Position numbers and translations under genes: made by a program. A stretch of DNA of 64,000 nucleotides from Sympetrum striolatum. Taxonomy: Eukaryota; Arthropoda; Insecta; Odonata; Libellulidae. Position 1 is the first letter of the stretch. Each line of letters begins with the position of its first letter. The stretch covers positions 9,232,346 through 9,296,345 of the forward strand of contig OX388344.1 of NCBI GenBank assembly GCA_947579665.1, read 5' to 3'. Below are positions 35,401-46,982 of this stretch, in pieces. The notes beneath the pieces were generated by a model. That model worked only from the letters and a program-made list of their open reading frames with translations, searched no databases and was not told the DNA's origin.

Positions 35401-38400
35401 ATGTATTACTAGAAAGACCCAGGTTCGATGCCGGGTAGTAAATATGTCTCCCGTTTAAAATACATTGGGTTATTATTTCATTCTTTTTTTGATGCACTTA
35501 TCGAAATGTTACGAAGTTCGTAATAGGATAGAAGATGTATGGTAAAAATTGCTTTAAGAAAAAAATTATTATAAGACCATACTATTCCTGGGTTCGATGC
35601 CAGAGCACATTAACATTTCTCTCAAAAGGAATATAAGGGAAAAGTAGGACGTCGATTGAGGCAGTTGTAGCCAATATTTCTGCTTGAATTTTCACACATA
35701 GTTACAGATGGTGATCTTCTATTGTGGTGCATAGTAAGTTCACCAGTAAGACCCGGGTTCGATGCCAGACGAAGAAATTTAAGCGAATTTTAAGAAAAAT
35801 TTTAATCCTTTTTTTTTCTCTTGAGGACCATCCCGATATGATGCCGATATAAAATTAGTTTTGCCGATCTGCTTGCAGTATGCAAGCTACATTTTACTCG
35901 TATATCTATTATATATAGACGCTTCTCCGGATATACCTATATATAAGTTATATATATATATATATATATATATAGGGGATCAAAAGTTTTACCATGTTCC
36001 ACAAGTGCCAAAGACTTGAAATTTTTACGACGTATTGGCCATAACGTGTAACCTCCAGGAAAAAGCCGACATTGAACCTCGGTGTCATGGGTTCGATTCC
36101 AGAAGGCCCCAAAGTCCCGATTTTCTCCGTAAGGATACATGGTGGCGATTTTCAAAATTATTTTAATAATACTTCCCGGACAGGTAGAGAATCGAAATTC
36201 AAGGAGCATAGAGATATGGTCAAGAACTATTAAAAACATTAATGATTACTAATGAGAACGTCCTGGGTTCGACGCTAGGACGATGCAAAAATCCCGCATT
36301 TAAAATGCATGGGGAATAATTTTTTTGATGCACTTACCGGAATGTAAGGAACTTTTCGCTCAGCTAGAAGATATATATTAAGAATTGGATTCAGAAAAAA
36401 ATTTCTTAAGCCCGTACTAATCCTGGGTTCGATGCCAGAGCACATTAACTTTTCTCTCATAAGGAATATAAGGGAAAAGTAAGTCGTTGTTTGAGGCAGT
36501 TGAAGCCAATATTTCTGCTTGAATTTTCACACATAGTTAGAGATAGTGATCTTCTATTATGTTGCATAGGAAGAATTACCAGAAAGATCCGGGTTCGATG
36601 CCGGGCGGCAAATTTGTCTCCCGCTTAAAATACATTGGGTTAGTATTTCATTATTTTTTTGATGCACTTATCGAAATGATAGGAAGTTCGTACTCGGCTG
36701 GAAGATGTATGAAAAGAATTGGTTTCAGAAAAAAAATCAGATAACACCGTACTATTCCTGGGTTCGATGCCAGAGCACATTAGCATTTCTATCATAAGGA
36801 ATATAAGGGAAACGTAGGACGTCGTTTGAGGCAGTTGCAGTTAATATTTCTACTTGAATTTTCACACATAGTTACAGATGGTGATCTTCTATGGTTCTGC
36901 ATAGTAAGTATGACCGGGAAGACCTGGGTTCAATGCCAGACGAATAAATTGCAGCGGAAATTAAGAATATTTTCTAACCATTTTTTTTTCTTTTGAGGAC
37001 TCACTCTATGTGATGCCGACAAAAAACTTTTGTTATCGATGTGCTTGCAGTATGCAAGCAACATTTTATAATAGATATAGATGCTTCTCCGGATTCATTC
37101 ATATATATAGCTATATAGCTATATAGCTATATAGATAGGATACAAATTCACAGGCTAAACCACAAGAGTCATCGACTTGAAATTTTTATGACATATTGGC
37201 CATAACGTGAAACTTCCAGGAAAAAAGCGACTTTGATCCTCAGTGTCATAGGTTCGATACCAGAGGGCCCCAAAATCCCGATTTTTCCCGTTTAAATGCA
37301 TTGCCGTGATTTTCGGGAATTTTTAAAAAATACTTTCCGGATAGGTAGAGAATTAAAACTCAAGGAGCCTATATTTATGGTCTTGGACTTTTGAAAACAT
37401 CAATGACTTTTACAAAAAATAACCTGGGTTCGATGCTAGGTCGATAAAAAGATCTGCCCTTTAAAATACATGGGAGCTGTTTTTCATTATTTTTTTTGAT
37501 GCATTTCTCGAAATAATAGGAAGTTCGTGCTTAGCCGGAAAGTTTAAGGTAACAATTGGTTTAAGAAAAAAATTTTCATAAGACCGTACTAATCCTGGGT
37601 TCGATGCCAGAGCACATTAACATTTCTCTCATAAGGAATATAAGGGAAAAGTAGGACGTCGTTTGATGCAGTTGCAGATAATATTTCTGCTTGAATTTTC
37701 ACAGATGGTTAGAGATGGTGATTTTCTATTGTACTGCATAGTAAGTATCACCAGGAAGACCCGGGTTCGATGCCGGCGCATAAATTGCAGCGAATAATCA
37801 GAATATTTTCAATCCATTTTTTTTCTTTTTACGGCCTTCCCGATATGATGCCGACATGAAATTAGTGTTGTCGATCTGCTTGCAGTATGCAAGCTACATT
37901 TTACTCGTAATAGATACACATTCATTCATTCATAGGGGATCAAAATTCTAACCATGTTCCACAAGTGCCACCGTCTTGAAATTTTTACGACGTTATGGCC
38001 ATGACGTGTAACCTCCAGGAAAAAGCCGACTTTGAACCTCGGTGTCATGGGTTCGATTCCAGAAGCCCCCAAAGTCGCGATTTTCCCCATAAGATTACAT
38101 GGCGGGAGTTTTCGAAAATTTTTTTGAGGCACTTCCCGGAAAAGGAGAGATTTGAAATTCAAGGGATCGATAGATGCCGTGCATATCTAAAGGAAACCAT
38201 AAAGACATCCACGAATATTATCCTTGGTTCGATGCTAGGTCGGGGCAAAAATCGGCCGTTTAAAATGCATTGTGGCGATTTTTAAGATTTTTTTTGGACC
38301 CTTTTCCGATGGCATAGAAACTTAAAATTCGGTATGAGGTTGGATACTATAAAAATATATCATAATCGAATTTTACATACCCGATGGTGGTCCTTGGTTC

Positions 38401-40787
38401 GATCCCAGAGGGACATTTAAATTCCTCAATGCATATCTTACGGAGATAACGGAAACAAATTTTAGGTAATTCCCGGCACGATAACGACTTCATACATTGC
38501 ATAGAGAAAGATCAAGTTCAAACAAATCAAACAGTGCATTCACAGCTATCAATGTGTCCTTGGTTCGACACCAGGTGTCTCTGCAATCAGAAGTTGATCC
38601 GATTTTTAGGAATTATTTTGAAACCTTTACCAATAATATAGAAACTTGAAATTTGGCATATAGATAGAGATCATAAATAACTTTCAGAAACATTTTTTAG
38701 ATTTCCGAGATCGTCCTTAGTTCGAATCCAGAGAGCCATTTAAATTCGTGGAAATTAAAACGTCTTTTGAGGCAGTTGTAGCCCATATTTCTGCTTGAAT
38801 TTTCACACATAGTTAGAGATGGTGATCTTCTATTGTGCTACATAGGAAGTTCACCAGTAAGATCCGGGTTCGATGCCAGACGATGAAATTTTTAAGATTT
38901 TTTTTGGACCCTTTTCCGATGGCATAGAAACTTGAAATTCGGTATGAGGTTAGATACCATAAAAATATATCATAATCGAATTTTACATATTCGCTGATGG
39001 TCCTTGGTTCGATCCCAGAGGGACATTTAAATTCCTCAATGCATTTCTTACAAAGATAACGGAAACAAATTTTAGGTACTTCCCGGCGTGATATCGACTT
39101 CAAACTTAGCGTGATAGAAGAACCAGTCTTAACAAATCAAGTCCATACAAATCAAACAGTGCATTCACAGCTATCAATGTGTCCTGGGTTCAACACCAGG
39201 TGTCTCTGCAATCAGAAGTTGATCCGATTTTTAGGAATTATTTTGAAACCTTTGCCAATAATATAGAAACTTGAAATTCGGCATATAGATAGAGATCATA
39301 AATAACTTACAGAAACATGTTTTAGATTTCCAAGATCGTCCTTGGTTCGAATCCAGGGAGCCATTTACATTCGTGAAAGGTAGAACGTCGTTTGAGGCAG
39401 TTGTAGCCAATATTTCTGCTTGATTTTCACACATAGTTAGAGATAGTGATCTTCTATTGCGCCGCTTAGTAAGTTCACCAGGAAGACCCTGGTTCGATGC
39501 CAGACGCTAAAATTGCAGCGAAATTTAAGAATATTTTCAATCCTTTTTTTTTCTTTGGAGGACCGTCCCGAAATGATGCCGATATAAAAATAATATTGCT
39601 GATCTGCTTGCAGAATGCAAGCTACATTTTACTCATATATAATAGATATCTATCTATTATATATAGATGCTTCTCCGGATTCACTCATGATATACCCAGA
39701 TACCCAGATAGGATACTAATTCACAGGCTAAACTACTGGCGTCATTGACTCGAAATTTTTACCACGTATTGGCCATAACTTGAAACCCCCAGGAAAAAAG
39801 CGACTTTGATCCTCAGTGTCATAGGTTTGATTCCAGAGGGCCCCAAAGTCCCGATTTTTCCGTTTAAATGCATTACCGTGATTTTCGGGAATAAAAAAAA
39901 AATACTTTCCGGATAGGTAGAGAAATAAAACTCAAGGAGCCTATATATATGGTAATGATCTATCGAAATCATAAATGAGTTTTACGGAAAATATCCTAAG
40001 TTCGATGCTAGGTCGAGGCAAAAATCGGCCGTTTAAAAAGCATTGTAGCGATTTTTATGATTTTTTTTGGACCCTTTCCCGATGGCATGGATACTTGAAA
40101 TTCGGCATGAGGTTGGAGATCATAAATTTATTTCATAATCAAATTTTTTGTATTCGCTGATGGTCCTTGGTTCGATCCCAGAGGGCCATTTACATTCCTC
40201 AATGCATTTCTTATGGAGATAACGGAGACAAATTTTAGGTACTTCCCGGCATGATATCCATTTCAAACTTTGCACAAAATAAGATCAAGTCCTTTAAAAT
40301 CATACTGTGCATTCACAGCGTAAATATATTTCCTGGGTTCGACACCAGGCGTCTCTTATATCAGTAGTTGATCCGATTTTTAATAATTATTTTGAGCCCT
40401 ATCTCAATAATATAGAAACTTGAAATTCGGCAAATAGATAGAGATCATAATTAACTTTCATGAACATGTTTTAGATTTCCAAGATCGTCCTTGGTTCGAA
40501 TCCAGAGAGGCATTTACATTCGTGAAAATTAGAACGTCTTTTGAGGCAGTTGTAGCCCATATTTCTGCTTGAATTTTCACACATAGTTAGAGATGGTGAT
40601 CTTCTATTGTGCTACATAGGAAGTTCACCAGTAAGATCCGGGTTCGATGCCAGACGATGAAATTTCAGCGAATTTTAAGAAAAATTTCAATCCTTTTTTT
40701 TTCTTTTGAGGACCTTCCCGATATTATGCCGATATGAAATTAGTATTGCGGATCTGCTTGCAGTATGCAAGCTACATTTTACTCGTA
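32464..40787 (-). repeat. Array block R5: seven reverse units
   Basis: Heads at 33539, 34738, 35871, 37043, 37878, 39606 and 40756. The units ending at 33539, 35871, 37043 and 37878 are type B; the others are type A. The units beginning at about 34796, 35976 and 37936 have the reversed TTGATCCC tail. The unit 37936-39622 is about 0.6 kb too long because of an internal duplication. After the last head the array shows TACTCGTAATATATACGAGTA, the start of a head-to-head partner, and then stops at the Penelope fragment. Confidence 0.85.
38275..39490 (-). repeat. Tandem duplication of about 610 bp inside one array unit
   Basis: Sequence from about 38278 (GATTTTTAAGATTTTTTTTGGACCC) recurs from about 38889 and runs parallel through the GATCCCAGAGGGACATTT, CACCAGGTGTCTC and TTCGAATCCAG cores. 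That duplicates four monomers. The join falls at GATGAAATTTTTAAG, where the first monomer meets the fifth through a short shared A/T run. It fits unequal exchange within the array. Confidence 0.8.
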
Positions 40788-40801
40788 ATATATACGAGTA
40801 A

Positions 40802-41115
40802 GACTGGAAATGGTGAAAGAGGGGCGTGGGGGAAAGGACAGAGAGGTGAGTCAGGGATATACATTGTTTGGAATTTGTATGGGAAATAATCTCAAACTGT
40901 TCCAAGAAATTAAGCCTTTGGTTTTTACCTGTATAGTGAAGAATTTTGGGTACAAAGTCAGAAGAATGGTTGAATTCCAGAAGATGCTTAGTGAAGTGAG
41001 ATTGGGAGGACTTGTTCAATAAACATCTTTTATGTTCACTGGCTCTTTTGGCAAAATTTCTCTGCGTTTGACCCAAATATGCCCCGTCACAGTTATTGCA
41101 TTTAAGCTTAGTCCC
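40802..41115 (-). pseudogene. Penelope-like element, GIY-YIG endonuclease fragment
   Basis: On the minus strand the frame reads KCNNCDGAYLGQTQR near 41060-41112. It combines a Cys-x2-Cys pair with a YLG...QR segment, as in the C-terminal GIY-YIG nuclease of Penelope-like retroelements. It continues through NFAKRASEHKRCLL and LNFLEQFEI with a conserved-looking tail. An in-frame stop lies just upstream (about 41122). Downstream the frame runs without a stop into satellite sequence at 40801, so the element's 3' end is missing. No RT domain is recognisable. A decayed fragment abutting the array. Confidence 0.78.
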
Positions 41116-41867
41116 ACTGAGTTACCAACTCCATATAATTTGGTTCAGTATCCCTTGAGTATATGCTATGAATTGATGAAAAATTAAGACCTCCTGAAAG
41201 ACACGGCTGTCCTTATGAAGCACCGCTTCATAATCTGACAATGGAGATTCAAGGTTGAGTCCACATGTCAACAATTTCCTAATTTTATGCTACTGCTCTT
41301 CTTTTATAAATTAAAAGTATAACACTAAACGAATATATTTCAAATCCATATGGTAGAATTCAGGAAATAGTAAGACACCCATATTTTTTAGCTTTGCCCA
41401 CGAAAATTCCTGCCCAGAGACACAGGTTTCTAAAGATGGTATCATGGGTGGCATTTTGCAAATTTTATCTTTGGAACCGTTCAAGATGTTATGTTGTTGT
41501 TTTTTAACTGTAAAGATAATACTTTATCTTTAAAAAGTTATACTCTGTTTTGAACTACTTTTATAAGTTTTCTTGTTGCAGCCTTGTGAATTTATTTTAG
41601 AAAATTCCAACAAAATAATTTTTGAAAAAGCCAATCCCAAAAATGTATATTTTTTTACTGTTAATCAGTTTCATTGAGTACTACATTCCCTATAAAGGAG
41701 AAATTCCTCTTTTGGGGTTAAAATATTTTACGAACAATGAAATATTTTGTCAATTTCACCAGCTTCTGTCACAGCATAGCCATATATTGGTCTAATGAAT
41801 TAATTTTGTTTTCTTTGATATGCCATTTTAATTCTTAATGATGGGCTTCAAACAAAAAATAATGTTG
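41116..41867. other. Non-coding, decayed
   Basis: AT-rich sequence. The first 170 bp may be upstream decay of the Penelope fragment. I see no open frames, RNA genes or clear repeats. Confidence 0.5.
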
Positions 41868-42024
41868 CTGTCTTGCAGCTGGAAATCTAAATCCAGCAGC
41901 TGGTCCATGTGGTAGCATAGTGTTAAAGATGATTCATATAACTCACAACTGATATCTATAACTTTCGCAATCCACTGTCACAGGCGATCCAGCAGCTGGA
42001 TAACGATTTCCAGCTGGAAGACAG
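41868..42024. mobile_element. Small TIR element (MITE-like), 157 bp
   Basis: The ends are near-perfect inverted repeats: CTGTCTTGCAGCTGGAAATC at 41868-41887, and on the opposite strand CTGTCTTCCAGCTGGAAATC from 42024 inward, one mismatch in 20. A second inner pair (ATCCAGCAGCTGG and its partner) extends the arms. No coding capacity and no clear target duplication. Superfamily unknown. Confidence 0.65.
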
Positions 42025-45000
42025 AAAAATTTGCTATGGGCATAAAATGAGGTAGATCTTTAGCCTTTGGGGGTATTTGCACAAAATATTTAGCACATCT
42101 TCAGTATATTTTGAAGTTTTGCATTGCGCAGTCCGTTTCCTTGCAGCTTGTTTCTACCGGTCAACACCAAATCTACTTCTATCGAGTTCATGTAAGTACA
42201 TTTCTTTAAATTAGTATTTTTATTACAAGTGTTATCATCGCATAATTGTGATAATTGGGTATTATTTTTTAAAATTTAATTTAATCTTATAATTGTATTA
42301 ATTTAAAAAGAATATAAATGTAATAATAAATTATAAATTTTTCTACATATTTTTGGTTTGTTTGGCTGTCAAATAACCTTATTGAGTTCTTCGTCTGTCA
42401 GAAATTTGGGGTTTTCACCTCTTAATATTACCTGTAATTATATCATGTTCCATAATTAATGGAATAACCATTATAAAGTATTTATCTATGTATTGTTTTA
42501 TCTATCTAAGATCTACGTTTTGTGAGTGGAGATTTAAAAATGTTTTTGGAAACCATATTAGGTAAATCTTTTTAATTTTTCCTTCGTAGCTGTGCTTCTA
42601 TATTAGTCTGTTCTTACTTTATTGTGAGCAAATTTTAAGTTTAGAAATATTTTATATGTTTGATGCATTTAAAATGAAGCAGCAAATCGCGTACGAAAAC
42701 TATATTTTACTGCTATATGAAGAAATTTCATACTATGAATTTTATTTCAAACTTTCGTCGATTGAAACCAAACAAAGACTACTTAAATTTGAAATCTTAC
42801 TAAGACATACAGGAAAAATAAAAAGTAAAGATTTTGAGCCGAGATTATCTCCAGAATAAACAATAATATTATAATGGATACTTTCAAATTTATTTCCAAA
42901 ATTTCATTTGATTTTGAACAGAGTCTCTTCGGGTCCAACAACAACTTGTCAGACAAAAGAATTCCTTCTTGAAAATAAAGGAAAAAATGCATAACTCCTC
43001 AGTAAAATAATTGTTTAAATAATTCTTAAATATTATTGTACATTTAGAACCAGTTTAAGTAGTTCTTCATAGATAGCTATTTATATTATAATGTAGGTTG
43101 CATTTATTTTTGTATCTGAAGATGTTGAACAAAATGTTTTCATAAGCAAGATAGTAAATAACGTAAAGAATATATGGAATTTTGTTGAACTATAGTGGCA
43201 TAACTTAATTGAATTAACGTTTTAACTAAATTGAAGTCGTTATAAACATATATGTATAATTTAAATGAGGGCACATTTTTTTAAGAATTGGCATGCATCA
43301 TATAAATCAACAAAAATCTAGACAAGTGTGTCCTGGGTGACAAGTTACTGTCCTGGTTGCGAGGGTGAACCACGTCTCTGTACCTGTTTTATCTAGGACA
43401 CACAAATAATAATGTTAATTTGAATACATTTTTTTGTAAGAACTTATGTTAACTTGTAAATAATGTGTTTTCTGTAATTTTACAGTCCATAAATATATTG
43501 TGAAGCATTTTTTTTGTATTTCCAAGAAAGTTTGGGTATTGTAATTAGTTTATAATTGTTTTCATAAAAAGTTTGTTTTATTATTTATGATTAGTGATAG
43601 TTGAAAATAAATATTTTTATTCGATAAGTTATTTTTCCTTGCATTTTTCCATGATACTGATCAACAGTAAAAAAAATATAAATTTTTCCATTTGCCTTTT
43701 CAAAACAATTTATTTTATGGAACTTTCAAAAATGAAACCATATGGCTGCAGCAAGAAAACTTATATACATATTTCAAAACAGAGAGTACCATTTTAAAAA
43801 GAAAAATATAATCTTTAAAATTTAAAAGACCACAACAAAACATCTTGAAGGATTTTAAAGATGGAGAACTTTAAAAAATTTGTCGAAAATCCAGTGCAAT
43901 AAGGCGCCCAGGATTGCATCTTTAGCAGCATGTATCTCTGGCCAGCAATTCTTTTTGTGCAAAACAAAAAAGTGTATTTCTTGAATTGTAACATATGTCA
44001 AATACATAAACATCTGTGACTATGAAGGTAACCCCCCTGCCTGAATTGACATGGATTCTACCGTGTTCTTTGCCACCTCTCATATGCAAGAGGAGTATTT
44101 TTTATGATTCTGACAAGCTTGATGCTGGTTTGCAAGCAGCTCATGAATATCAGTTTTATGAACACAGCCTCAGTTGAAAACATTGGTTATTCATGCACAT
44201 TGTTCATTCTTGTTGTTGTTCCTTATAATTGTGCCTTCCTTAAATCATCAGAAAGATAAAATTCATTAATAAGATAAAAATAACCTCCAATTCCCTTTAA
44301 ACTTGAGATTGGGAACAGGGAATGACCAAAAAGAGCATCTAACGGTCAAAGAAATAAAACAAACAGCCTTAATAAATAAGTTTATAATTTAACATTCTAA
44401 ATTTCAGTAATCCATTTCACAAAGTATATGGACATTACCGAGCATAACAATTACACATTTTTGTTTTCTTTTCACCTTTTAGAGTTCCTTTTTTATCATC
44501 CAATTATAAACTCACCCAGTATATCATAGGTTAAAATATCCCTCAAATAAAAATGTATGACCATCAGAGAATTTCAGTATATGATGACATATTACAGAGT
44601 TCACTTGATGATCCTTTGAACAAAAGCCAGAAGAATGTACACCTTTGTGTATATATATAAATTCCTGTGCATATATAATCGGGCTTATAAACTCATCACA
44701 AATTTGTAACAAAACACTTAGAGAATAATATTTCCAAAATAGGCATCAACAATAAAGATCATAATACTTCACTAATGTGACTCTTTCACAGTATTTTCCG
44801 CAAGCAATGACTGAAGTACAAATTCTTACATACCTGGAATTTATTTTCAATTCTCTGCACACATCACATTATCAACATTAATGATAACAAACCCGATATT
44901 ATCATTATTATAATAAAAACCGCATTATTTATCAAAGTGTGAGCCACAAACATCATTCAAACCACCAATCAGCTTTCAGTAACGTAAGATATAGTACAAA

Positions 45001-45532
45001 TAATATTGCTTAGCAATTTATTTTGAAACAAAATGGGCATGTTAATCGCTACAGCAAGTGATAGATCAGGGCTTGAACCAGCATCAGCGACTGAAAATGA
45101 ATCTTTCTCACAATGGAAACTTGGAATGGCAATGTGAGAAAACATTTAACAACATGCTTCATCAGATTCAATCTGATTTTTACCTTTCCAAATCCACAAG
45201 ATGACAAATACCACATCCTATCCCACACTTAGTCTTTTCATTATGTTTAAAGATTAGTGTTTAACAAATCCATATAAGAACTATTACAAAAATACAATAC
45301 ACTGTACTGTTTTACAGTGATGACCTCAGTGGCCCCTTAATTTTTAGGTATTTTTAAGTGAACACACACAGGATAAATAATTTGAACCATTACCTCTCCC
45401 ATGCCTTAGAAATGCATTGCAATAATATCTAAATAAACAAGTAATTATAAATACATACACAGACATACATGTATGTATTAGAAACTGCCAATATGCCCAT
45501 CACAGGAATGCTTGTGCTACTTCTAGTGATTC
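42025..45532. other. Non-coding, includes the presumptive PANK 3' UTR
   Basis: AT-rich, no credible genes. On the minus strand, downstream of the PANK stop, an AATAAA-type signal is at 45017-45022 and another at 44840-44845; either could end the PANK transcript, but nothing shows which is used. A 9-bp inverted repeat (GTGTGTCCT at 43326, AGGACACAC ending 43403) brackets a 78-bp less AT-rich patch of unknown origin. The 60-70 codon open frames are at chance level. Confidence 0.5.
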
Positions 45533-45580
45533 CTAAGAGCCTTCAAATTCCAGCAAACACCCAACAGCTCCAAAGTAACC
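45533..45580 (-). CDS. PANK: Pantothenate kinase, terminal coding exon
   Basis: Sixteen codons read GYFGAVGCLLEFEGS followed by TAG. The exon is preceded on the minus strand by the acceptor TTTCATTTCAG. It starts in phase 0, matching the phase-0 end of the previous exon (49905). GYFGAVG is the conserved C-terminal end of animal pantothenate kinases. The intron to the previous exon (45581-49904) is about 4.3 kb and holds a Tigger-like element. Confidence 0.93.
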   Translation of the reverse strand, partial: GYFGAVGCLLEFEGS

Positions 45581-46982
45581 CTGAAATGAAACAGTCCTCA
45601 AACATTAGGAAAGAAACTTTGGAATATGGCTGTTAATAAAATAGAGGTTTAGAATCACCAACAGCTGGTTGGCATTCCTAACCACCTTCACTGGTATTCA
45701 GAGACATAGGAAAGCTAGCATTACCAATATTTGAAGTACTGGGTAGTGAGGGGTTATTTCTTGTGACAGAGGGAGAAGTGCGTTAAGAGTTTTAGCATAG
45801 GGAAGTTGGGTAAAGCCCTTGTGACGTCAAAGTGAATGTCACCATGAAGAAGAAAGAGTAATGGTTCCACTTGGACAGAAAGAGGGAGTAAAGAGATGAA
45901 TGTAGGATTGGGGCCCTCATCTCCAAGTTTCTCTATTTATAAAGATGCTCCCATAGGCATTTAATTTGGACGATTTTTGTACCAATTTCTTTAAATTTTC
46001 CAATGTGATTGCTTTTTTGTAAATGCTGTAACACACTGGATTTGTCCATTGTTTTTTTAATTGGGCTGTGTTCTCAAAATCTGTTCGCTAGTTTTCATTT
46101 TGTTTGCTTGATATAAACCATTTCACAGTCATGACATGATATTTCATGCATAACAGATTTCTATGTAGATGCAGTGACATCTTTGAGGTTGTGGAGGAGA
46201 TTAGAAAGTTAGTTACTACTAATGAAGACCAGAGTTAGGTTGAATTTGATTTCTATTAATTGCTAGTTCCTTGCGCAAAGGGTAATTTTATAAAATTGTT
46301 TTTTTTTTCATCTTGAGTTAAGGCTAGAGTTCTGTGTTGTTCTATGTTGAGTTTGTATGATGTTTACAATTAAAGTGTCACTGCCATTCCGTTTTGCGAC
46401 TTTTCTGATGTGCATTAGTTCTTTTTGAAATCTTTTTTCGCTAGAGAAATCTTGAGAAGCTTATTTATCATGGAGTGGAAAGGTTTTTTTTTTTTTATAT
46501 GTGAGTATTTGAGTCTTGGGACATGCACATGTCTGTGTGCATAGGTTTTCAGTATTTGTTAAATTAAGTTTATTTTGGGATTCGCTATTTGTAAATCTTG
46601 GAATGAGAGTGTGCCAATGACTTCTTAAGTGATTTGCAAGTGAATCTTGCAATTACTTTCTATTACCAGATGGTACAGTATATAATCACATTAGCTCTTC
46701 CATACATCAGGATTTGGATCTGTGTCCTCTCCAAACCAATTGATTCTTCCTTCCACCATTTTGTACGTAATAATGATTAAAAGATGAAATATGGTCATCC
46801 ATACAAAATATGAATAAATAATTAATAGCGCAGAATTTGTACAACCAGTAATACGGCAGTAACAAGGAATTCTTTGCAAATGAATCTTTGCTAAAATTAA
46901 AGGGTAAGCTCTTTTTAGACAATTTCATGTTTCCAAGCCATCCACCAAGTTGGGAATAAAAAATAGAGAATAGAAGAAGGTA
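45581..46982. other. PANK intron, proximal part
   Basis: Non-coding intron sequence between the last PANK exon and the Tigger insertion. It contains a poly-T run near 46486-46496. No repeat family recognised. Confidence 0.5.

Larger units (their letters stand above)
462..40787. repeat. Higher-order satellite array with a T-arm/B-box core in nearly every monomer
   Basis: Seen directly: units of about 1.1-1.2 kb recur through the whole interval, each opening with a CGAGTAAAATGTAGC motif plus a 17-bp palindrome and closing with GTTTAGCCTGTGAATTTG or a second tail ending in TTGATCCC. Within a unit six cores of the form GGNNTCGAACC lie 155-180 bp apart. Between cores the monomers share a weaker skeleton (AATTTCAAGT, then TCGGGAA, an A-run, AATGCATTT, then the core), so they are diverged copies of one ancestral monomer. 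On the complementary strand the core is GGTTCGANNCC, the tRNA T-arm and TFIIIC B-box. From six cores per unit and 32 unit heads in the array I estimate roughly 200 cores. A LINE interrupts the array. No open frame longer than about 110 codons occurs outside the LINE, apart from a fused frame at the right edge. Function unknown. Confidence 0.93.

Noticed and set aside
462..40787. Periodic repeats resembling a CRISPR array
   Set aside because: Cores are 11 bp at 155-180 bp spacing with homologous, not unique, intervening sequence, in both orientations, in eukaryotic DNA.
462..40787. CENP-B box satellite (pogo/Tigger-derived proteins are present nearby)
   Set aside because: The core GGTTCGANNCC does not match the CENP-B box pattern TTCG....A..CGGG, and core spacing alone is not evidence of a centromere.
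40810..41022. Plus-strand frame of 70 codons
   Set aside because: Shadow of the Penelope GIY-YIG fragment on the minus strand.
42656..42859. 67-codon frame in the region downstream of PANK
   Set aside because: No recognisable motif, AT-rich codons, no splice or promoter context; chance level.
43326..43403. 78-bp inverted-repeat bounded patch as a MITE
   Set aside because: Only 9-bp arms, no target duplication and no second copy in the window.
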